Shown here in pieces: positions 34,201-44,166 of a stretch of 64,000 bases of DNA. The stretch comes from Galaxea fascicularis. Taxonomy: Eukaryota > Cnidaria > Anthozoa > Scleractinia > Euphylliidae. The stretch covers positions 20,004,725 to 20,068,724 of the forward strand of contig OX419344.1 in NCBI GenBank assembly GCA_948470475.1, given 5' to 3'. Position numbers and translations under genes: made by a program. Within the stretch, counting starts at the first letter, position 1, and every line of letters begins with the position of its first letter. The notes beneath the pieces were generated by a model, which worked only from the letters and a program-made list of their open reading frames with translations, ran no database searches and had not been told where the DNA came from.

Positions 34201-36937
34201 AGAAATTGTCCCCCAACTAAGCGAATAGCTGATAAAGAAAGGCAAACATATCCGACTTAAATGTGAATTTTTTTTCACTTGAGATTCTAAAAAGACAGAC
34301 TAGTTACGACTTTTATTTGTACCCAAGCTGGCCGAATTTTCTCTGAGTCTTCTACTACAGGGGCAAGGAAGGATGAAGGGCGACGAACAGTTGATATCCG
34401 GTCTCTCCTTACCGCACTTTTGTTTATCCTGGTCAATTCATGGTGTTTGAAACTGGTTGGTGGATTGTACGTATCAAATTACGCTCTCAAGGTAACCTGC
34501 ATAAGTACCTGGAGTGCATGAAAGGCCAACGTCCTCACTGTGACCACAATTATGTCTTCCCCATCCTCTGTGGCGACACTCTGTCAATTGAATTTCGTAT
34601 CCTGTACATTGTACGTCATCTATCCATATTCTTCCCTGTCCTCTCCCGAAAGCTGCAATATTCTTTGTTGCCAGCGGACTTGGAAATCCAAGCTGACGGC
34701 AAACAACGTTAGCGTCTCTTAAGTCCCAGTCATCATCACAGACTGTTCCCCAGGTTCTAGAGTGAAACACTTCCACTCGGCCCTGGGATCCTACACTGTC
34801 TCCACCTACCAATCGGACTGCCAGGAAAACAGATTGTTAGCGTCTTGCATTAGGCAAATAGAATCTGACTGTCCTGGTTCTGTTATATCTAATTGGTGTT
34901 ATTTGGTTTGTTCTTGCTATTTCTATGCATCACCTGAAGGTACGATTGTGTTTTAATTTACACACCAAGTCGGCATTACGCTTTTTTGCCTCAAACTTTG
35001 GCCAAATTCAGACCAGTGCTCCGCCAAAGGAGATTTGGAGGTATTTACCTTTTGCTCTGCATACGACACCAGCCTTTCTTTTTATTTTGCAGTCGTGATG
35101 TCCCAAACCATCATGGGCGCACACAAAAAGAGAAGATTCGTTACCAGTGCATCGCATGTTGTTGACCAATACAGGGATTTCTGGTCCTTTAAAATTGTCG
35201 TTTTCAAAAGCTGCTGATAACGATCCATCAAAGCCCATCATTCGACAAGCCACATCAGCATCTTTTCTGTCCCACTGATGGACACACACCCAGCTCCAGG
35301 TCTTGTTGTAGTAGACTTGTACAAGACCCTACCTGGGAGATCGCCCTCCTATGAAACGAGCTGATGGAACAGAAAATAAAAGATCGTCTTTTTTTTTTTC
35401 TTCTTTGGAAAATTGTCTCCCATGCAAGCGAATAGTGACGGAAGACGACAAACATGTCTGACTTGAACTTCAATATTTGGACTGTAAATCTGTGAAAAGA
35501 CAGGTTACTTTGATCGTAAGAAAATGAATTATCCAAGCTGGCCAAATGTTCTCGGCTCTGATTCTTTGAATTCTGCTAACGGGTCAAGGAAGAATTAGAG
35601 CCGACGGGCAAGCAGTTAATATCCGTTCTTCCCTTCCCGAAATTGTTATTTTTGGTCAGTTCATGGTATTGAAACTGTTTGGTGCAGTAGTACATTCTCA
35701 AAGTTACCTGGATTTCAATCCTCAAATTTAGAACTGACGCAAATCGAAAAAGGTTTTGTTTTGACAAGTACCTGGGGTGCACGAAACGCCAGCATCCTCA
35801 CTGTGATGGCAATTGTGCCTTCCCCAACCTCTGTGGCGACACTCTTTCAATGAACTCTCGTGTCCTGTACATTGAACGTCATCCATCCATATTCTTCCCT
35901 GTCCTCTCCCGAAGGCTGCAGAATTGTTTGTTTCCAACGCACTTGGAAATCCAAGCTGACGGCAAACAACGATACTGTTTCGAAAATCCCAGTAATCATC
36001 ACAAACCGTTCCCCAGGTTCCATTGTGAAAAACTTCCACTCGTCCCTCGTAGTTTGTATCTCCACCCACCAATCGAACATCTATGAGATCTTGAAGCATT
36101 ATCAGTTCACAGTTTTTCAACGCATTTTGTTTTATAATTATATCAATTTAAGTAAACGAAACCACAGATTTGCAGTGGAAATTTAGTTATTGCTGAGGCG
36201 ATCTAGATGAAAATTAAGAATTAAATAAGGGAAAAGGGCCGACTACATTCAATTGCTTTCATTGAGCATTTAGCAGAAACAAATCTGCATGGATGACGCG
36301 ACGACGTGATTTTAGATTGGTGACTTAATTAAGACCTACCACCATCTCTTCCTTTGGCATAGTTCCCTGCCGTTAAACCTGAAAAGTAAGCATATTTCTT
36401 TACTGTTCCTTCCCGGGTGGGAATTCTCTTCGGAATTCTTGGTAGGGGTGCAATAGTACGTGTTCAATATCGGAACAATCTTAACGACATTCTATTGTTT
36501 TGCCGCAGCGAACTGAAAATGAATCCCCGTTGTACCGAACAGGAACGAACAGAGCACAACCGAGATTTGTACAAAATTGACGCTCTGCCCGCTCAAACGT
36601 TATTTCATTTTTCCAAATCGGAGGACATGTCAATTTGCATGTTTAATTTCATGGCAAATAACTATTATCAGTAGTATTATAGATCATTTGCATAACTCTA
36701 GATGCTTTCTGAAGACAACTATTCGGCTATGAGGATCCCTAGTGCAGCTTCTATGAAAGAAAGTCTGTTGCAACTGATTCATTCTATATTGAAAAAAAAA
36801 ATGTCTCTGTCAGAATAAGATTTCTATGAAATTTCTGAAATTGCATTTCGCAGCACCAATGAGGGTAGCGTGTGTACCATATAACATATAAAAACCAGAT
36901 TCCTACCTGTCATGAGAAGAAGAAACGCTGCGAACAT
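21858..36937 (-). CDS. R2: SRCR receptor gene (A-B-A-B-A-B-C-stalk-TM) with a nested transposon
   Basis: Largest receptor gene of the window. Exons in order: 36937-36907 (signal peptide), 36378-36340 (linker), SRCR exons 36080-35772 (A), 35360-35049 (B), 34817-34509 (A), 34228-33914 (B), 33708-33400 (A), 24200-23877 (B), 23613-23305 (C), stalk 22795-22763, TM/tail 22255-21858. The lengths sum to 2688 bases = 896 codons, so all joins keep frame. The exception is a TAG at 35331-35329 in the first B exon where paralogues have GAG; full-length translation needs that exon skipped, which its symmetric phase allows. The ~9.2 kb intron between 33400 and 24200 holds an 8 kb transposon on the opposite strand. 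Tail motifs suggest phosphotyrosine signalling. Whether the locus is functional is open. Confidence 0.75.
22763..22795 (-). CDS. R2 stalk exon
   Basis: 33-base exon (about SRNELSTEIT), phase 1-1, shorter than the 66-75 base stalk exons of R1, R4 and R5. It matches 40954-40986 in R3. Confidence 0.55.
23305..23613 (-). CDS. R2 SRCR domain, type C
   Basis: SRCR domain [20 protein letters not shown] through VVCTTG, complete and open, with AG and GT at its edges. Confidence 0.87.
23877..24200 (-). CDS. R2 SRCR domain, type B (third)
   Basis: B-type domain IRLVEGQFPEELLVQLYYNNTW with the [20 protein letters not shown] block. The donor used to keep phase 1 is the GT at 23875-23876, making this exon slightly longer at its 3' end than other B exons. 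Confidence 0.82.
24201..25334. other. R2 intron left of the transposon
   Basis: AT-rich; a purine-rich run at 24835-24880. The last ~35 bases before TTAA match paralogous introns at 35706 and 41640. Confidence 0.55.
25339..25955 (+). repeat. Left terminal inverted repeat of the TTAA transposon
   Basis: Pairs with 32765-33366 in inverted orientation. The outer ~150 bases differ at only a handful of sites; the inner part has diverged with small indels. Confidence 0.83.
26747..26930 (+). CDS. Transposon gene exon 1
   Basis: ATG at 26747 (MASCGYSTFVGGPCGASPSN...), donor GTAACT, phase 1. An upstream non-coding exon ending at the GTAAGT near 26342 is possible but unproven. Confidence 0.65.
26747..31956 (+). 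CDS. Six-exon gene of the TTAA transposon: RNase H-like, C2HC finger and SAP-like protein (putative transposase)
   Basis: Exons 26747-26930, 27175-27393, 27778-27995, 28378-29388, 29729-30719 and 31031-31956; all introns GT-AG. Lengths sum to 3549 bases: an open frame of 1182 codons. Residues ~1-210 are Cys-rich (CPRHR, ICKKCR). Residues 208-544 are mostly helical with no domain I can name. Exon 5 starts with a Cys/His cluster, then a core with three acidic landmarks: QDWAMKF (D~657), RQDNAGCYH (D~739) and KGPCDRKAA (D~780), which I read as a candidate DDD catalytic set of an RNase H-like nuclease. Exon 6 has a C-x4-C-x12-H-x5-C finger (~930-960), an FTPAEFLSPQQIKSYFSR block and a C-terminal SAP-like helix pair. 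I recall related uncharacterised invertebrate proteins. Role as transposase is inferred from its position between matched inverted repeats. Confidence 0.8.
27175..27393 (+). CDS. Transposon gene exon 2
   Basis: TTTCAG acceptor, GTAAGT donor. Encodes IFEVDDNHIKMSVCPRHRD and a Cys/Lys-rich segment; phase 1 to phase 1. Confidence 0.75.
27778..27995 (+). CDS. Transposon gene exon 3
   Basis: TTTTAG acceptor, GTAATA donor. Begins ICKKCRLVLASG, a probable metal-binding knuckle, then Ser/Lys-rich low-complexity sequence. Confidence 0.72.
28378..29388 (+). CDS. Transposon gene exon 4
   Basis: 337 codons, open throughout, ATTTCAG acceptor and AAG-GTAGAT donor. Contains TDYRIKVARQHSIEHGRG and a conserved-looking block ending VRCEQALKEGKQYLKTDYK. 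Confidence 0.85.
29729..30719 (+). CDS. Transposon gene exon 5: RNase H-like core
   Basis: TCTCGCAG acceptor, donor GTCAGA after phase 1. Holds the C/H cluster (CDHAHDKSCPFC) and the three acidic landmarks QDWAMKF, RQDNAGCYH and KGPCDR. Confidence 0.85.
31031..31956 (+). CDS. Transposon gene exon 6: C2HC finger and SAP-like C-terminus
   Basis: CATTTAG acceptor, TAA stop at 31954-31956. The finger FYCPVEGCVSTFQ...HLHYEKC is near the start of the exon; the C-terminal LRLICCYFDLKCEGVSLKRK resembles a SAP-type DNA-binding helix pair. Confidence 0.83.
32100..32105 (+). promoter_or_regulatory. Possible poly(A) signal of the transposon gene
   Basis: AATAAA about 145 bases after the stop codon, in AT-rich sequence inside the element. 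Confidence 0.5.
32765..33366 (-). repeat. Right terminal inverted repeat of the TTAA transposon
   Basis: Reverse complement of 25339-25955. It ends directly at TTAA (33367-33370), 28 bases from the splice donor of the R2 A exon. Confidence 0.83.
33400..33708 (-). CDS. R2 SRCR domain, type A (third)
   Basis: A-type domain [22 protein letters not shown] to VLCTPG. Its donor lies only about 28 bases from the TTAA boundary of the 8 kb transposon, which therefore landed just inside the intron. Confidence 0.87.
33914..34228 (-). CDS. R2 SRCR domain, type B (second)
   Basis: B-type domain IRLVGGQFLEEAVVQVYYEDTW with the [20 protein letters not shown] block. The asparagine of the usual N-glycosylation sequon is replaced here (EDTW). 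Confidence 0.85.
34509..34817 (-). CDS. R2 SRCR domain, type A (second)
   Basis: A-type domain [22 protein letters not shown] to LSCTPG, close to the exon at 33400-33708. The alternating A-B-A-B order points to duplication of an A+B exon pair. Confidence 0.87.
35049..35360 (-). CDS. R2 SRCR domain, type B (first), with in-frame stop
   Basis: B-type exon with intact splice edges, but codon 35331-35329 is TAG; the truncated copy in R3 reads GAG at the same place (plus-strand ctacc versus ctccc). The rest of the domain, from [11 protein letters not shown] on, is open. Either a pseudo-exon, an exon that is skipped, or a sequencing error. Confidence 0.75.
35772..36080 (-). CDS. R2 SRCR domain, type A (first)
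   Basis: A-type domain [22 protein letters not shown] to VSCTPG. Intact ATAG acceptor above 36080, in contrast with its duplicate in R3 where the acceptor is mutated. Confidence 0.88.
36340..36378 (-). CDS. R2 linker exon
   Basis: 39-base exon between TTTTCAG and GTAGGT, encoding about LTAGNYAKGRDG. Confidence 0.6.
36907..36937 (-). CDS. R2 signal-peptide exon
   Basis: ATG at 36937, MFAAFLLLMTG, donor GTAGGA, phase 1. Identified by comparison with R3, R4 and 19075-19105. Confidence 0.62.
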
Positions 36938-37089
36938 GTTATCGGGCAAGAACTGGGGTGTTTGCCAAGGCCTTCGTTGGAGCAAACAAAGCATGCATGC
37001 GATGAACAAATTCACTTGGCAAAGGTTCCTTCTCCTATACATATTCACAATATCATGAAAGAGTTGTCTTTCTTTCCATGTTAGCACGT

Positions 37090-37962
37090 TCAATTTCTTT
37101 TTCAGTTTCCTTAAAGGCGAGAAAACAATTCCACTGGTCCGTTTGCTGAAAACAAATTAACTGGTTTCAGTGTTTGTCTTCAATTGTACTGAGTTCCCTT
37201 CATTGTTCTTACAACACGGTCTTCACATTTGTACTCTTAAATTTATGCATCTCGTTTATGAATTGCTCGAAAACAAAACAAAAAAAAACCTGAAAAAGAA
37301 TATATCCAGTCAGTTCACCTGTGGAAAATTTTCATTCAGCACATTATATATGTTGCTTCTAACTTACATATCACATCTTTTCTTTTCAAGCTACACACAC
37401 CTTTCCTTGTGGTCATTTTTTTTAAAGAGGATTTACTACCACTTTCTTTTTAAGAGTGAAACTTTTCTCCATGAATCATGAATATTTCAGTTGTTGCTTA
37501 GGGACGGCATTATTTTTATATAAGGTAACATCTTAAGGAACTTTACACGAAATTGAAGTTAAAAACAGAAAGTGGTGTCAGTCGACATTGCTTTTATTCA
37601 AGATGATAACTAATCAAACTTAAATGCCTCTTTTTACTCCAGAAATATTCTCAATAGAAAAGTCACTTTTCGTGACGTTTATATAAGTGCTCCTCCCAGG
37701 GTGGCCGAAAGAACCGCGCCATCTGTGACGACTGTTTGATTAGCAATTTGTCAAATATTCCAGCATATGTAAAATAAGTATGGATTTAGATTGATGGTAT
37801 TTGTAAATAAGGTACAATCATATATAATGGAACATTCGGTAATCGTAGGTATAATTTTAAATGAGGTTTCAGTTGTTTTGTTGTCCACGTTTTTGCAAAA
37901 AAGATGTATCATTTGACACATTCATATACATTTAAATATTTCACCATGCATGTTCCTTTCAG
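37090..37962. other. Spacer upstream of R2
   Basis: Duplicated at 43020-44087. AT-rich, no gene on either strand; probably contains the R2 promoter, which I cannot pinpoint. Confidence 0.5.
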
Positions 37963-38041
37963 GTGCGCCAATTCGTCAGTCTGGTGTCATTGAAGCATTG
38001 GTGATGCATTTATACTTGGCAAAGATCGGCCAAATGCAAAG
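37963..38041 (+). other. Plus-strand exon-like module, copy 1
   Basis: 79 bases between CTTTCAG and GTAAAT, open in the frame APIRQSGVIEALVMHLYLAK; about 1 kb upstream of the R2 signal exon and on the opposite strand. Confidence 0.45.
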
Positions 38042-38527
38042 GTAAATTAGTGCATTTAATAATAAGAACAGACTGCTTTAACCCTATGACTCCGGAAGCG
38101 CACATATGCGCTCATGTGGAACCAATTCCTTTGTACCCCTTGTGGCGGCATCATTTTCAACGGTCCTAGACAACATTGACAACCAACTTGAGCGGAGGAT
38201 GAGATCATTCAAACCATACCCAAATGAGTGCCACTCAGTGAAACAGGCCTGAGAAAAATAACTTCACGATCTGGCTTCTCGCAAAAACCTTTGGCCCCCG
38301 AAATGAAAGCGAATACCTTTTGACAGTTATTTGAAAACCGCTGTATACTATACTGAAGTTCTGAAGTGCACCTTGCACCAGATGTTTTAATGTGCATTAG
38401 AAAGAAGAAGGTACAGTTGAACTTCCAATCAAAATGTAGAGCAGAAATGTTCCCTTTTTTTGCGAGAGGTGGTCGCTTACGAGAGACTAGACGCGTTTGT
38501 CTAAACTCGTATAAAAACGTCTAGCTG

Positions 38528-38805
38528 CAATCTTGGACAAAACTGTTGAGAAAATTAACCTCCAAAGCCTCTTTTTGTGAGAACACTAACAACCGAGTTT
38601 CACCATCCCCCATCCCCCCAATTCAATGTTGTTTGTGGCTCCTAAACGTTTGTCTAAGAATTGCGGCTTCCTAAATTCAACATTGTATAGGGGGAGGGGG
38701 AGGGGGAAGTTATCAGTAGTAATACTGTTGAGCCAGAGGTTTTCGTGAACGATTTTTGGGCCCGAAGAGGCCAGTTTTCTCAAGTAGTTTTGTCCAAGAT
38801 TGTGG
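38528..38805. mobile_element. MITE with caatcttggac ends, present in only one duplicate
   Basis: Inverted ends caatcttggacaaaact / agttttgtccaagattg; internal C-rich and G-rich arms around cattcaatgttg / caacattg. The paralogous site near 44650 runs straight through without it. Same family as the 155-base modules at 9191, 11299 and 13408. Confidence 0.8.
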
Positions 38806-40041
38806 TTTGCTTAACTGATAGTGTGTCCTTTTGATCACCTATCAAGTGCGACAGAAGGATAAACTAAAATTGCACTCCGTTCTCTTAGAGGCGGTGAGTG
38901 TCGGGGGACGGTACGGTTGTGAGCCAGCATCAGGTGGTCGCCATCGCCTACAACTGTTGAAAAGTGGTCACTTAAGGCAGACGGTCAAGTAAGAAATGTG
39001 GTTCCATTGTATTCACTAGTTAAAAGAGATGAAACATGAAACCCTTTGCTTCGGTTAATTTCTAGCACGTCGAAATGAGCCGAAGTCGTCATTTGTTACC
39101 GAGCATATGCCTAAGCCTTTTTGAGTAATAGTGACATTCAGTATAACAAAACTTACGCGCGCACGAGAGGTGGCATGCACGAGCGCCAGTTACCACTAAG
39201 TAAACTGAGGCAGACTGAAGCAGAAGTTGAAACATCTATTTATTTGATATTATGCACTGCAGTCAGAGTCAAACGAAAAATTTGCCAGAATGTCGTCACC
39301 GAAGAGCGCTGAATTAAATTCATTTTAATCGTACTCGCCCGTATTTTCTCCTCGTTTCAAATGAGTACCACATGGGTATTAACTGGGGAAAAAATGGCTT
39401 CAAATTGTGTATCCACATACATACACACAAGTTTACAAATGTTTGTACACTTATATAGTAGAGAGAACAAAATGTTCTGAACTACAAAACTCTTTCCGAG
39501 ACAAGTCACTAAGCCCTTCGAGTAGAAACCTCCTCGTAGGTGCCAACGGTAGCCTGCAAAAAAGAAAATGATAAACACATTAAGGCTCTATTTTTGTCAC
39601 TTAACTAATTAGTATCGTCCACTGTTAGACCGGGACGGTATGAGATTCGGAATTCTATCGCCAGATTCTCTCTATTGTAAAGTCATTTAACTCCATTTTT
39701 GGTGGGAATTTTCAGTCAAAATCCGCTTCTGAGCCTTCGTTAGTAAATAAGACAGTTTTAAGTCTCGTAATGAAACTTAGCGCAGCCAAAATGTCTTCTT
39801 TGAAGTTCACAAAGTCAGTTGATGACGCCACATTCAATCGCTTAACATTAGTATTTCTGGAACGCCATGGTTGCGTTCTTTTATGAGTTTTTAATGTTCT
39901 AAAAATGCGTTCTTTTATGAGTTTTTAATGTTCTAAAAATGTGGATCAAAAAAATTCACCTCGCTCCGCTTCAAATACGGTCGATAAATAAAATCAAACT
40001 GTCATGCAAGTATGTGTGTGTTATGAAAGTACAAACAGAGA
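38806..40041. other. Spacer between R2 and R3
   Basis: Duplicated at 44650-45944. Contains R3 3' flank; a 42-base direct repeat at 39867-39940 (gcgttcttttatgagttttt). No gene seen. Confidence 0.5.
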
Positions 40042-40421
40042 CTAGTACAAATATCGTACATTTTTTATCTCTTCGTAAACTCCCTTCCGGCTTTCGTCGT
40101 TTGCGTTTTCACACTCAGTAGAGTCACAAGCATGCTTCAATTCTTGATACTGACGTTCCGTATTAACCTGATCTTGTGGAGCTCGCAATGGATGAAGTTC
40201 GAAATAGGTGTGTTCGGATTCTCTTGCAGTAGAACTGCTGGTTGACGTGTGCACTTCACATTCTAGAGTGATTTTGTGGTTCTCTTCGTCATTATTTTCG
40301 CTCTGTCTTTGTAAGTGTGGCCGCTGTTCGCAACGCAGAAAATAAACGCCGATCATCGCGAAAGAAAGGAGAACGCCTAATACGATTACCGCTGGGAGAA
40401 GAGGATGGAAAACTCTGGTGC
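40042..40421 (-). CDS. R3 last exon: transmembrane segment and tyrosine-motif tail
   Basis: Membrane segment [18 protein letters not shown], then RCEQR. The tail has YFEL, YQEL and YEEI and ends KNVRYLY. Nearly identical to the R2 and R4 tails, with all three Tyr motifs kept. Confidence 0.82.
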
Positions 40422-42870
40422 CTGCCAAACAAGAAAAGGGCATATTAAGTACACTACGTCCAAAGTATAACGATGACTTCTACAGGTATGTGCACGTTTC
40501 AACCCACAGGGGAAACAGATTGTGAATGTCCCTTTGTATTTGTTGAGTTAGAGAGCAGTATTTAAAATCGCTACTGTTAATGATTCCCTCATTAAGTGTC
40601 ACGCTTAATTTAACAACTTAACAATAACAATCAATATGAATAGAATAACGACACCATTTCACGAATCTTTGGTTAAATGTAGGAGCTGGATTGACGCTTT
40701 TTACATTATTGCGATTTAGAAATACTGTATGTTGTGAAGACAAACATTGTCATCTCCGTCGTAAAGGGAGTGGTGAAGAAATAGAATAGTGATGGTTACA
40801 ATAAATATAATATACTGAAAAAAATACATAACACTGAGCAAACCACGCGCAAACACGTTCTCATTAATTTTGATTGTACAAATATGGTTAGTTGATGGCT
40901 GTATTTAATATGTAGTAATAAACAGTGAAGTAGAACAAACATTCATTATTAACCTGTTATTTCTGTTGATGGTTCATTTCGCGAGTCTAGAACAAAAAAG
41001 GAAAGAAATTATTTTTAGCGCTGTATATGTAGAAATACGGTGGGAATAAATTATAAATAAAGGGGAGGGGTTATCGATTTTAAGCATGAAAGGGTTACAG
41101 AATAACAGCTGGTCTCTTTAAACTTTGTTGCTCCCATAAGTCGACTTGGCATCAAGTCTATGGTCTGATCTGAATCTAAAGAACGTTCACAACTGCGATA
41201 TTGCTTATCTTGGTTTATCTTGGCTCCAGGTCTTGTTGTAGTATACTTGTACAAGACCCTCCCTGGGAGATCGTCTTCCTGTGAAACAAGCTGATGGAAC
41301 AGAAAATAAGAGATCGTCTTTTTTTTGTTTTCTTCTTTGGAAAATTGTCGCCCATGCAAACGAATAGTGACGGAAGACGACAAACACGTCTGACTTCAAT
41401 TTTTGGACTGTAAATCTGTGAAAAGACACGGTTACTTACATTTTTGATCTCAACAAAATGAATTATCCAACTGGCCGAATGTTCTCTGCTCTGATTCTTC
41501 GAATTCTGCTCAGGGGTCAAGAAAGGATTAGGGCCGACGGGCACGCAGTTACATATCCGTTCTTCCCTTCCCGAAATTGTTATTTTCGGTTAGGTCATGG
41601 TATTGAAACTATTTGGTGCAGTAGCACATTCTCAAAGTTACCTGGATTTCAATCCTCAAATTCAGAACTGACGCAAATCGAAAAAGGTTTTGTTTTGACA
41701 AGTACCTGGGGTGCACGAAACGCCAGCATCCTCACTGTGATGGCAATTGTGCCTTCCCCAACCTCTGTGGCGACACTCTTTCAATGAACTCTCGTGTCCT
41801 GTACATTGAACGTCATCCATCCATATTCTTCCCTGTCCTCTCCCGAAGGCTGCAGAATTGTTTGTTGCCAACGCACTTGGAAATCCAAGCTGACGGCAAA
41901 CAACGATACTGTTTCGAAAATCCCAGTAATCATCACAAACCGTTCCCCAGGTTCCATTGTGAAAAACTTCCACTCGTCCCTCGTAGTTTGTATCTCCACC
42001 CACCAATCGAACATCCATGAGATCTTGAAGTATTATCAGTTCACAGTTTTTCAACGCATTTTGTTTTATAATTATATCAATTTAAGTAAACGAAACCACA
42101 AATTTGCAGTGGAAATTTAGTTATTACTGAGGCGATCTAGATGAAAATTAAGAATTAAATAAGGGAAAAGGCCGACTGCATTCAATTGCTTTCATTGAGC
42201 ATTTAGCAGAAACAAATCTGCATGGATGACGCGACGACGTGATTTTAGATTGGTGACTTAATTAAGACCTACCACCATCTCTTCCTTTGGCATAGTTCCC
42301 TGCCGTTAAACCTGAAAAGTAAGCATATTTCTTTACTGTTCCTTCCCGGGTGGGAATTCTCTTCGGAATTCTTGGTAGGGGTGCAATAGTACGTGTTCAA
42401 TATCGGAACAATCTTAACGACATTCTATTGTTTTGCCGCAGCGAACTGAAAATGAATCCCCGTTGTACCGAACAGGAACAAACAGAGCACAACCGAGATT
42501 TGTACAAAATTGACGCTCTGCCCGCTCAAACGTTATTTCATTTTTCCAAATCGGAGGACATGTCAATTTGCATGTTTAATTTCATGGCAAATAACTATTA
42601 TCAGGGGTAATATAGATCATTTGCATAACTCTAGATGCTTTCTGAAGACAACTATTCGGCTATGAGGATCCCTAGTGCAGCTTCTATGAAAGAAAGTCTG
42701 TTGCAACTGATTCATTCTATATTGAAAAAAAAAATGTCTCTGTCAGAATAAGATTTCTATGAAATTTCTGAAATTGCATTTTGCAGCACCAATGAGGGTA
42801 GCGTGTGTACCATATAACATATAAAAACCAGATTCCTACCTGTAATGAGAAGAAGAAACACTGCGAACAT
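40042..42870 (-). CDS. R3: short SRCR receptor gene, internally deleted duplicate of R2
   Basis: Exons: signal peptide 42870-42840 (MFAVFLLLITG), linker 42311-42273, SRCR A 42014-41706, stalk 40986-40954, TM/tail 40421-40042; 792 bases, 264 codons including the stop. A B-type fragment (41222-41290) lies between A and stalk but lacks most of the domain and a donor. The 5' half and upstream flank match R2 at offset ~5934; the 3' half (40042-41170) instead matches the 3' end of R2 (21858-23010). The junction near 41171-41221 therefore marks loss of the whole middle of a duplicated R2. The A-exon acceptor is mutated (AG to GG at 42016-42015); an AG at 42025-42024 would restore splicing in frame with three extra codons. 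Confidence 0.65.
40954..40986 (-). CDS. R3 stalk exon
   Basis: 33-base exon equivalent to 22763-22795 of R2, with the same splice signals. Confidence 0.55.
41222..41290 (-). pseudogene. Truncated SRCR type B exon of R3
   Basis: Only the first ~70 bases of a B exon (LVGG-like start to the NKTW sequon) remain; homology to 35293-35360 stops at about 41222, the deletion junction. No donor follows in frame. Confidence 0.7.
41706..42014 (-). CDS. R3 SRCR domain, type A
   Basis: Open A-type domain nearly identical to 35772-36080. The acceptor dinucleotide is GG instead of AG; the alternative AG nine bases upstream keeps the frame. Confidence 0.82.
42273..42311 (-). CDS. R3 linker exon
   Basis: 39 bases, the same splice signals and peptide as the R2 linker. 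Confidence 0.58.
42840..42870 (-). CDS. R3 signal-peptide exon
   Basis: ATG at 42870, MFAVFLLLITG, phase 1 donor GTAGGA. Confidence 0.6.
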
Positions 42871-44087
42871 GTTATCGGGCAAGAACTGGGGTGTTTGCCA
42901 AGGCCTTCGTTGGAGCAAACAAAGCATGCATGCGATGAACAAATTCACTTGGCAAAGGTTCCTTCTCCTATACATATTCACAATATCATGAAAGAGTTGT
43001 CTTTCTTTCCATGTTAGCACGTTCAATTTCTTTTTCAGTTTCCTTAAAGGCGAGAAAACAATTCCACTGGTCCGTTTGCTGAAAACAAATTAACTGGTTT
43101 CAGTGTTTGTCTTCAATTGTATTAAGTTCCCTTCATTGTTCTTACAACATGGTCTTCACATTTGTACTCTTAAATTTATGCATCTCGTTTATGAATAGCT
43201 CGAAAACGAAAAAAAAAACAACAACAACAATCTGAAAAAGAACATACCCAGTCAGTTCAACTGTGGACAATTTTCATTCAGTACATTATATATGTTGCTT
43301 CGTAACTTACATATCACATCTTTTCTTCTCAAGCTACACACACCTTTCCTTGTGGTCATTTTTTTTTAAAGAGGATTTACTACCACTTTCTTTTTAAGAA
43401 TGAGACTTTTTTTTCCATGAATCATGAATATTTCAGTTGTTGCTTAGGGACGGCATTATTTTTATATAAGGTATCATCTTAAGGAACTTTACACGAACTT
43501 GAAGTTAAAAACAGAAAGTGGTGTCAGCCGACTTTCCTTTTATTCCAGATGATAACTAATCAAACTTATTATTATATTATTATTATGTATTAACACGACT
43601 TGAGTAATCCTTTCGTCTCTGCACAACTGTATCCCACTTTGCATTTTTACACGGGCCGTAGGGCCACGAGTCTAGGAATGGACTCCATGACTTTCTTAAA
43701 CACTGATTAAGCCATTTCCTCTACAAGATTCATCTGGGGACTCGAAAATATGCCTCTTTTTACTCCAGAAATATTCTTAAAAGAAAAGTCACTTTTCATG
43801 ACCTTTATATAAATGCTCCTCCCAGGGTGGCCGAAAGAACCGCGCCATCTGTGACGACTGTGTCATTAGCAATTTGTCAAATATTCCAGCATGTCCAAAA
43901 TAAGTATGCATTTAGATTGATGGTATTTGTAAATAAGGTACAATCATGTATAATGGAACATTCGGTAATCGTAGGTATAATTTTAAGTAGGTTTCAGTTG
44001 TTTCGTTGTCCACGTTTTTGACAAAAAGATGTATCATTTGACACATTGATATACATTTAAATATTTCACCATGCATGTTCCTTTCAG

Positions 44088-44166
44088 GTGCGCCAATTCG
44101 TCAGTCTGGTGTCATTGAAGCATTGGTGATGCATTTATACTTGGCAAAGATCGGCCAAATGCAAAG
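44088..44166 (+). other. Plus-strand exon-like module, copy 2
   Basis: Identical to 37963-38041 as part of the segmental duplication; upstream of R3. Confidence 0.45.

Larger units (their letters stand above)
35293..41170. repeat. Tandem segmental duplication, copy 1
   Basis: 35293-39980 (R2 5' exons plus upstream spacer) repeats at 41222-45900 with very high identity; offsets 5933-5934 up to ~37600, ~6125 afterwards, then ~5905 after a MITE present only here. 40042-41170 matches 21858-23010 instead. Together this is a whole-gene duplication of R2 followed by deletion in the copy. Confidence 0.8.

Noticed and set aside
35850..36186. Plus-strand frames of 78-108 codons opposite the SRCR exons
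   Set aside because: Shadows of conserved SRCR exons; repeated at every A exon because of sequence similarity, without splice or start signals of their own.
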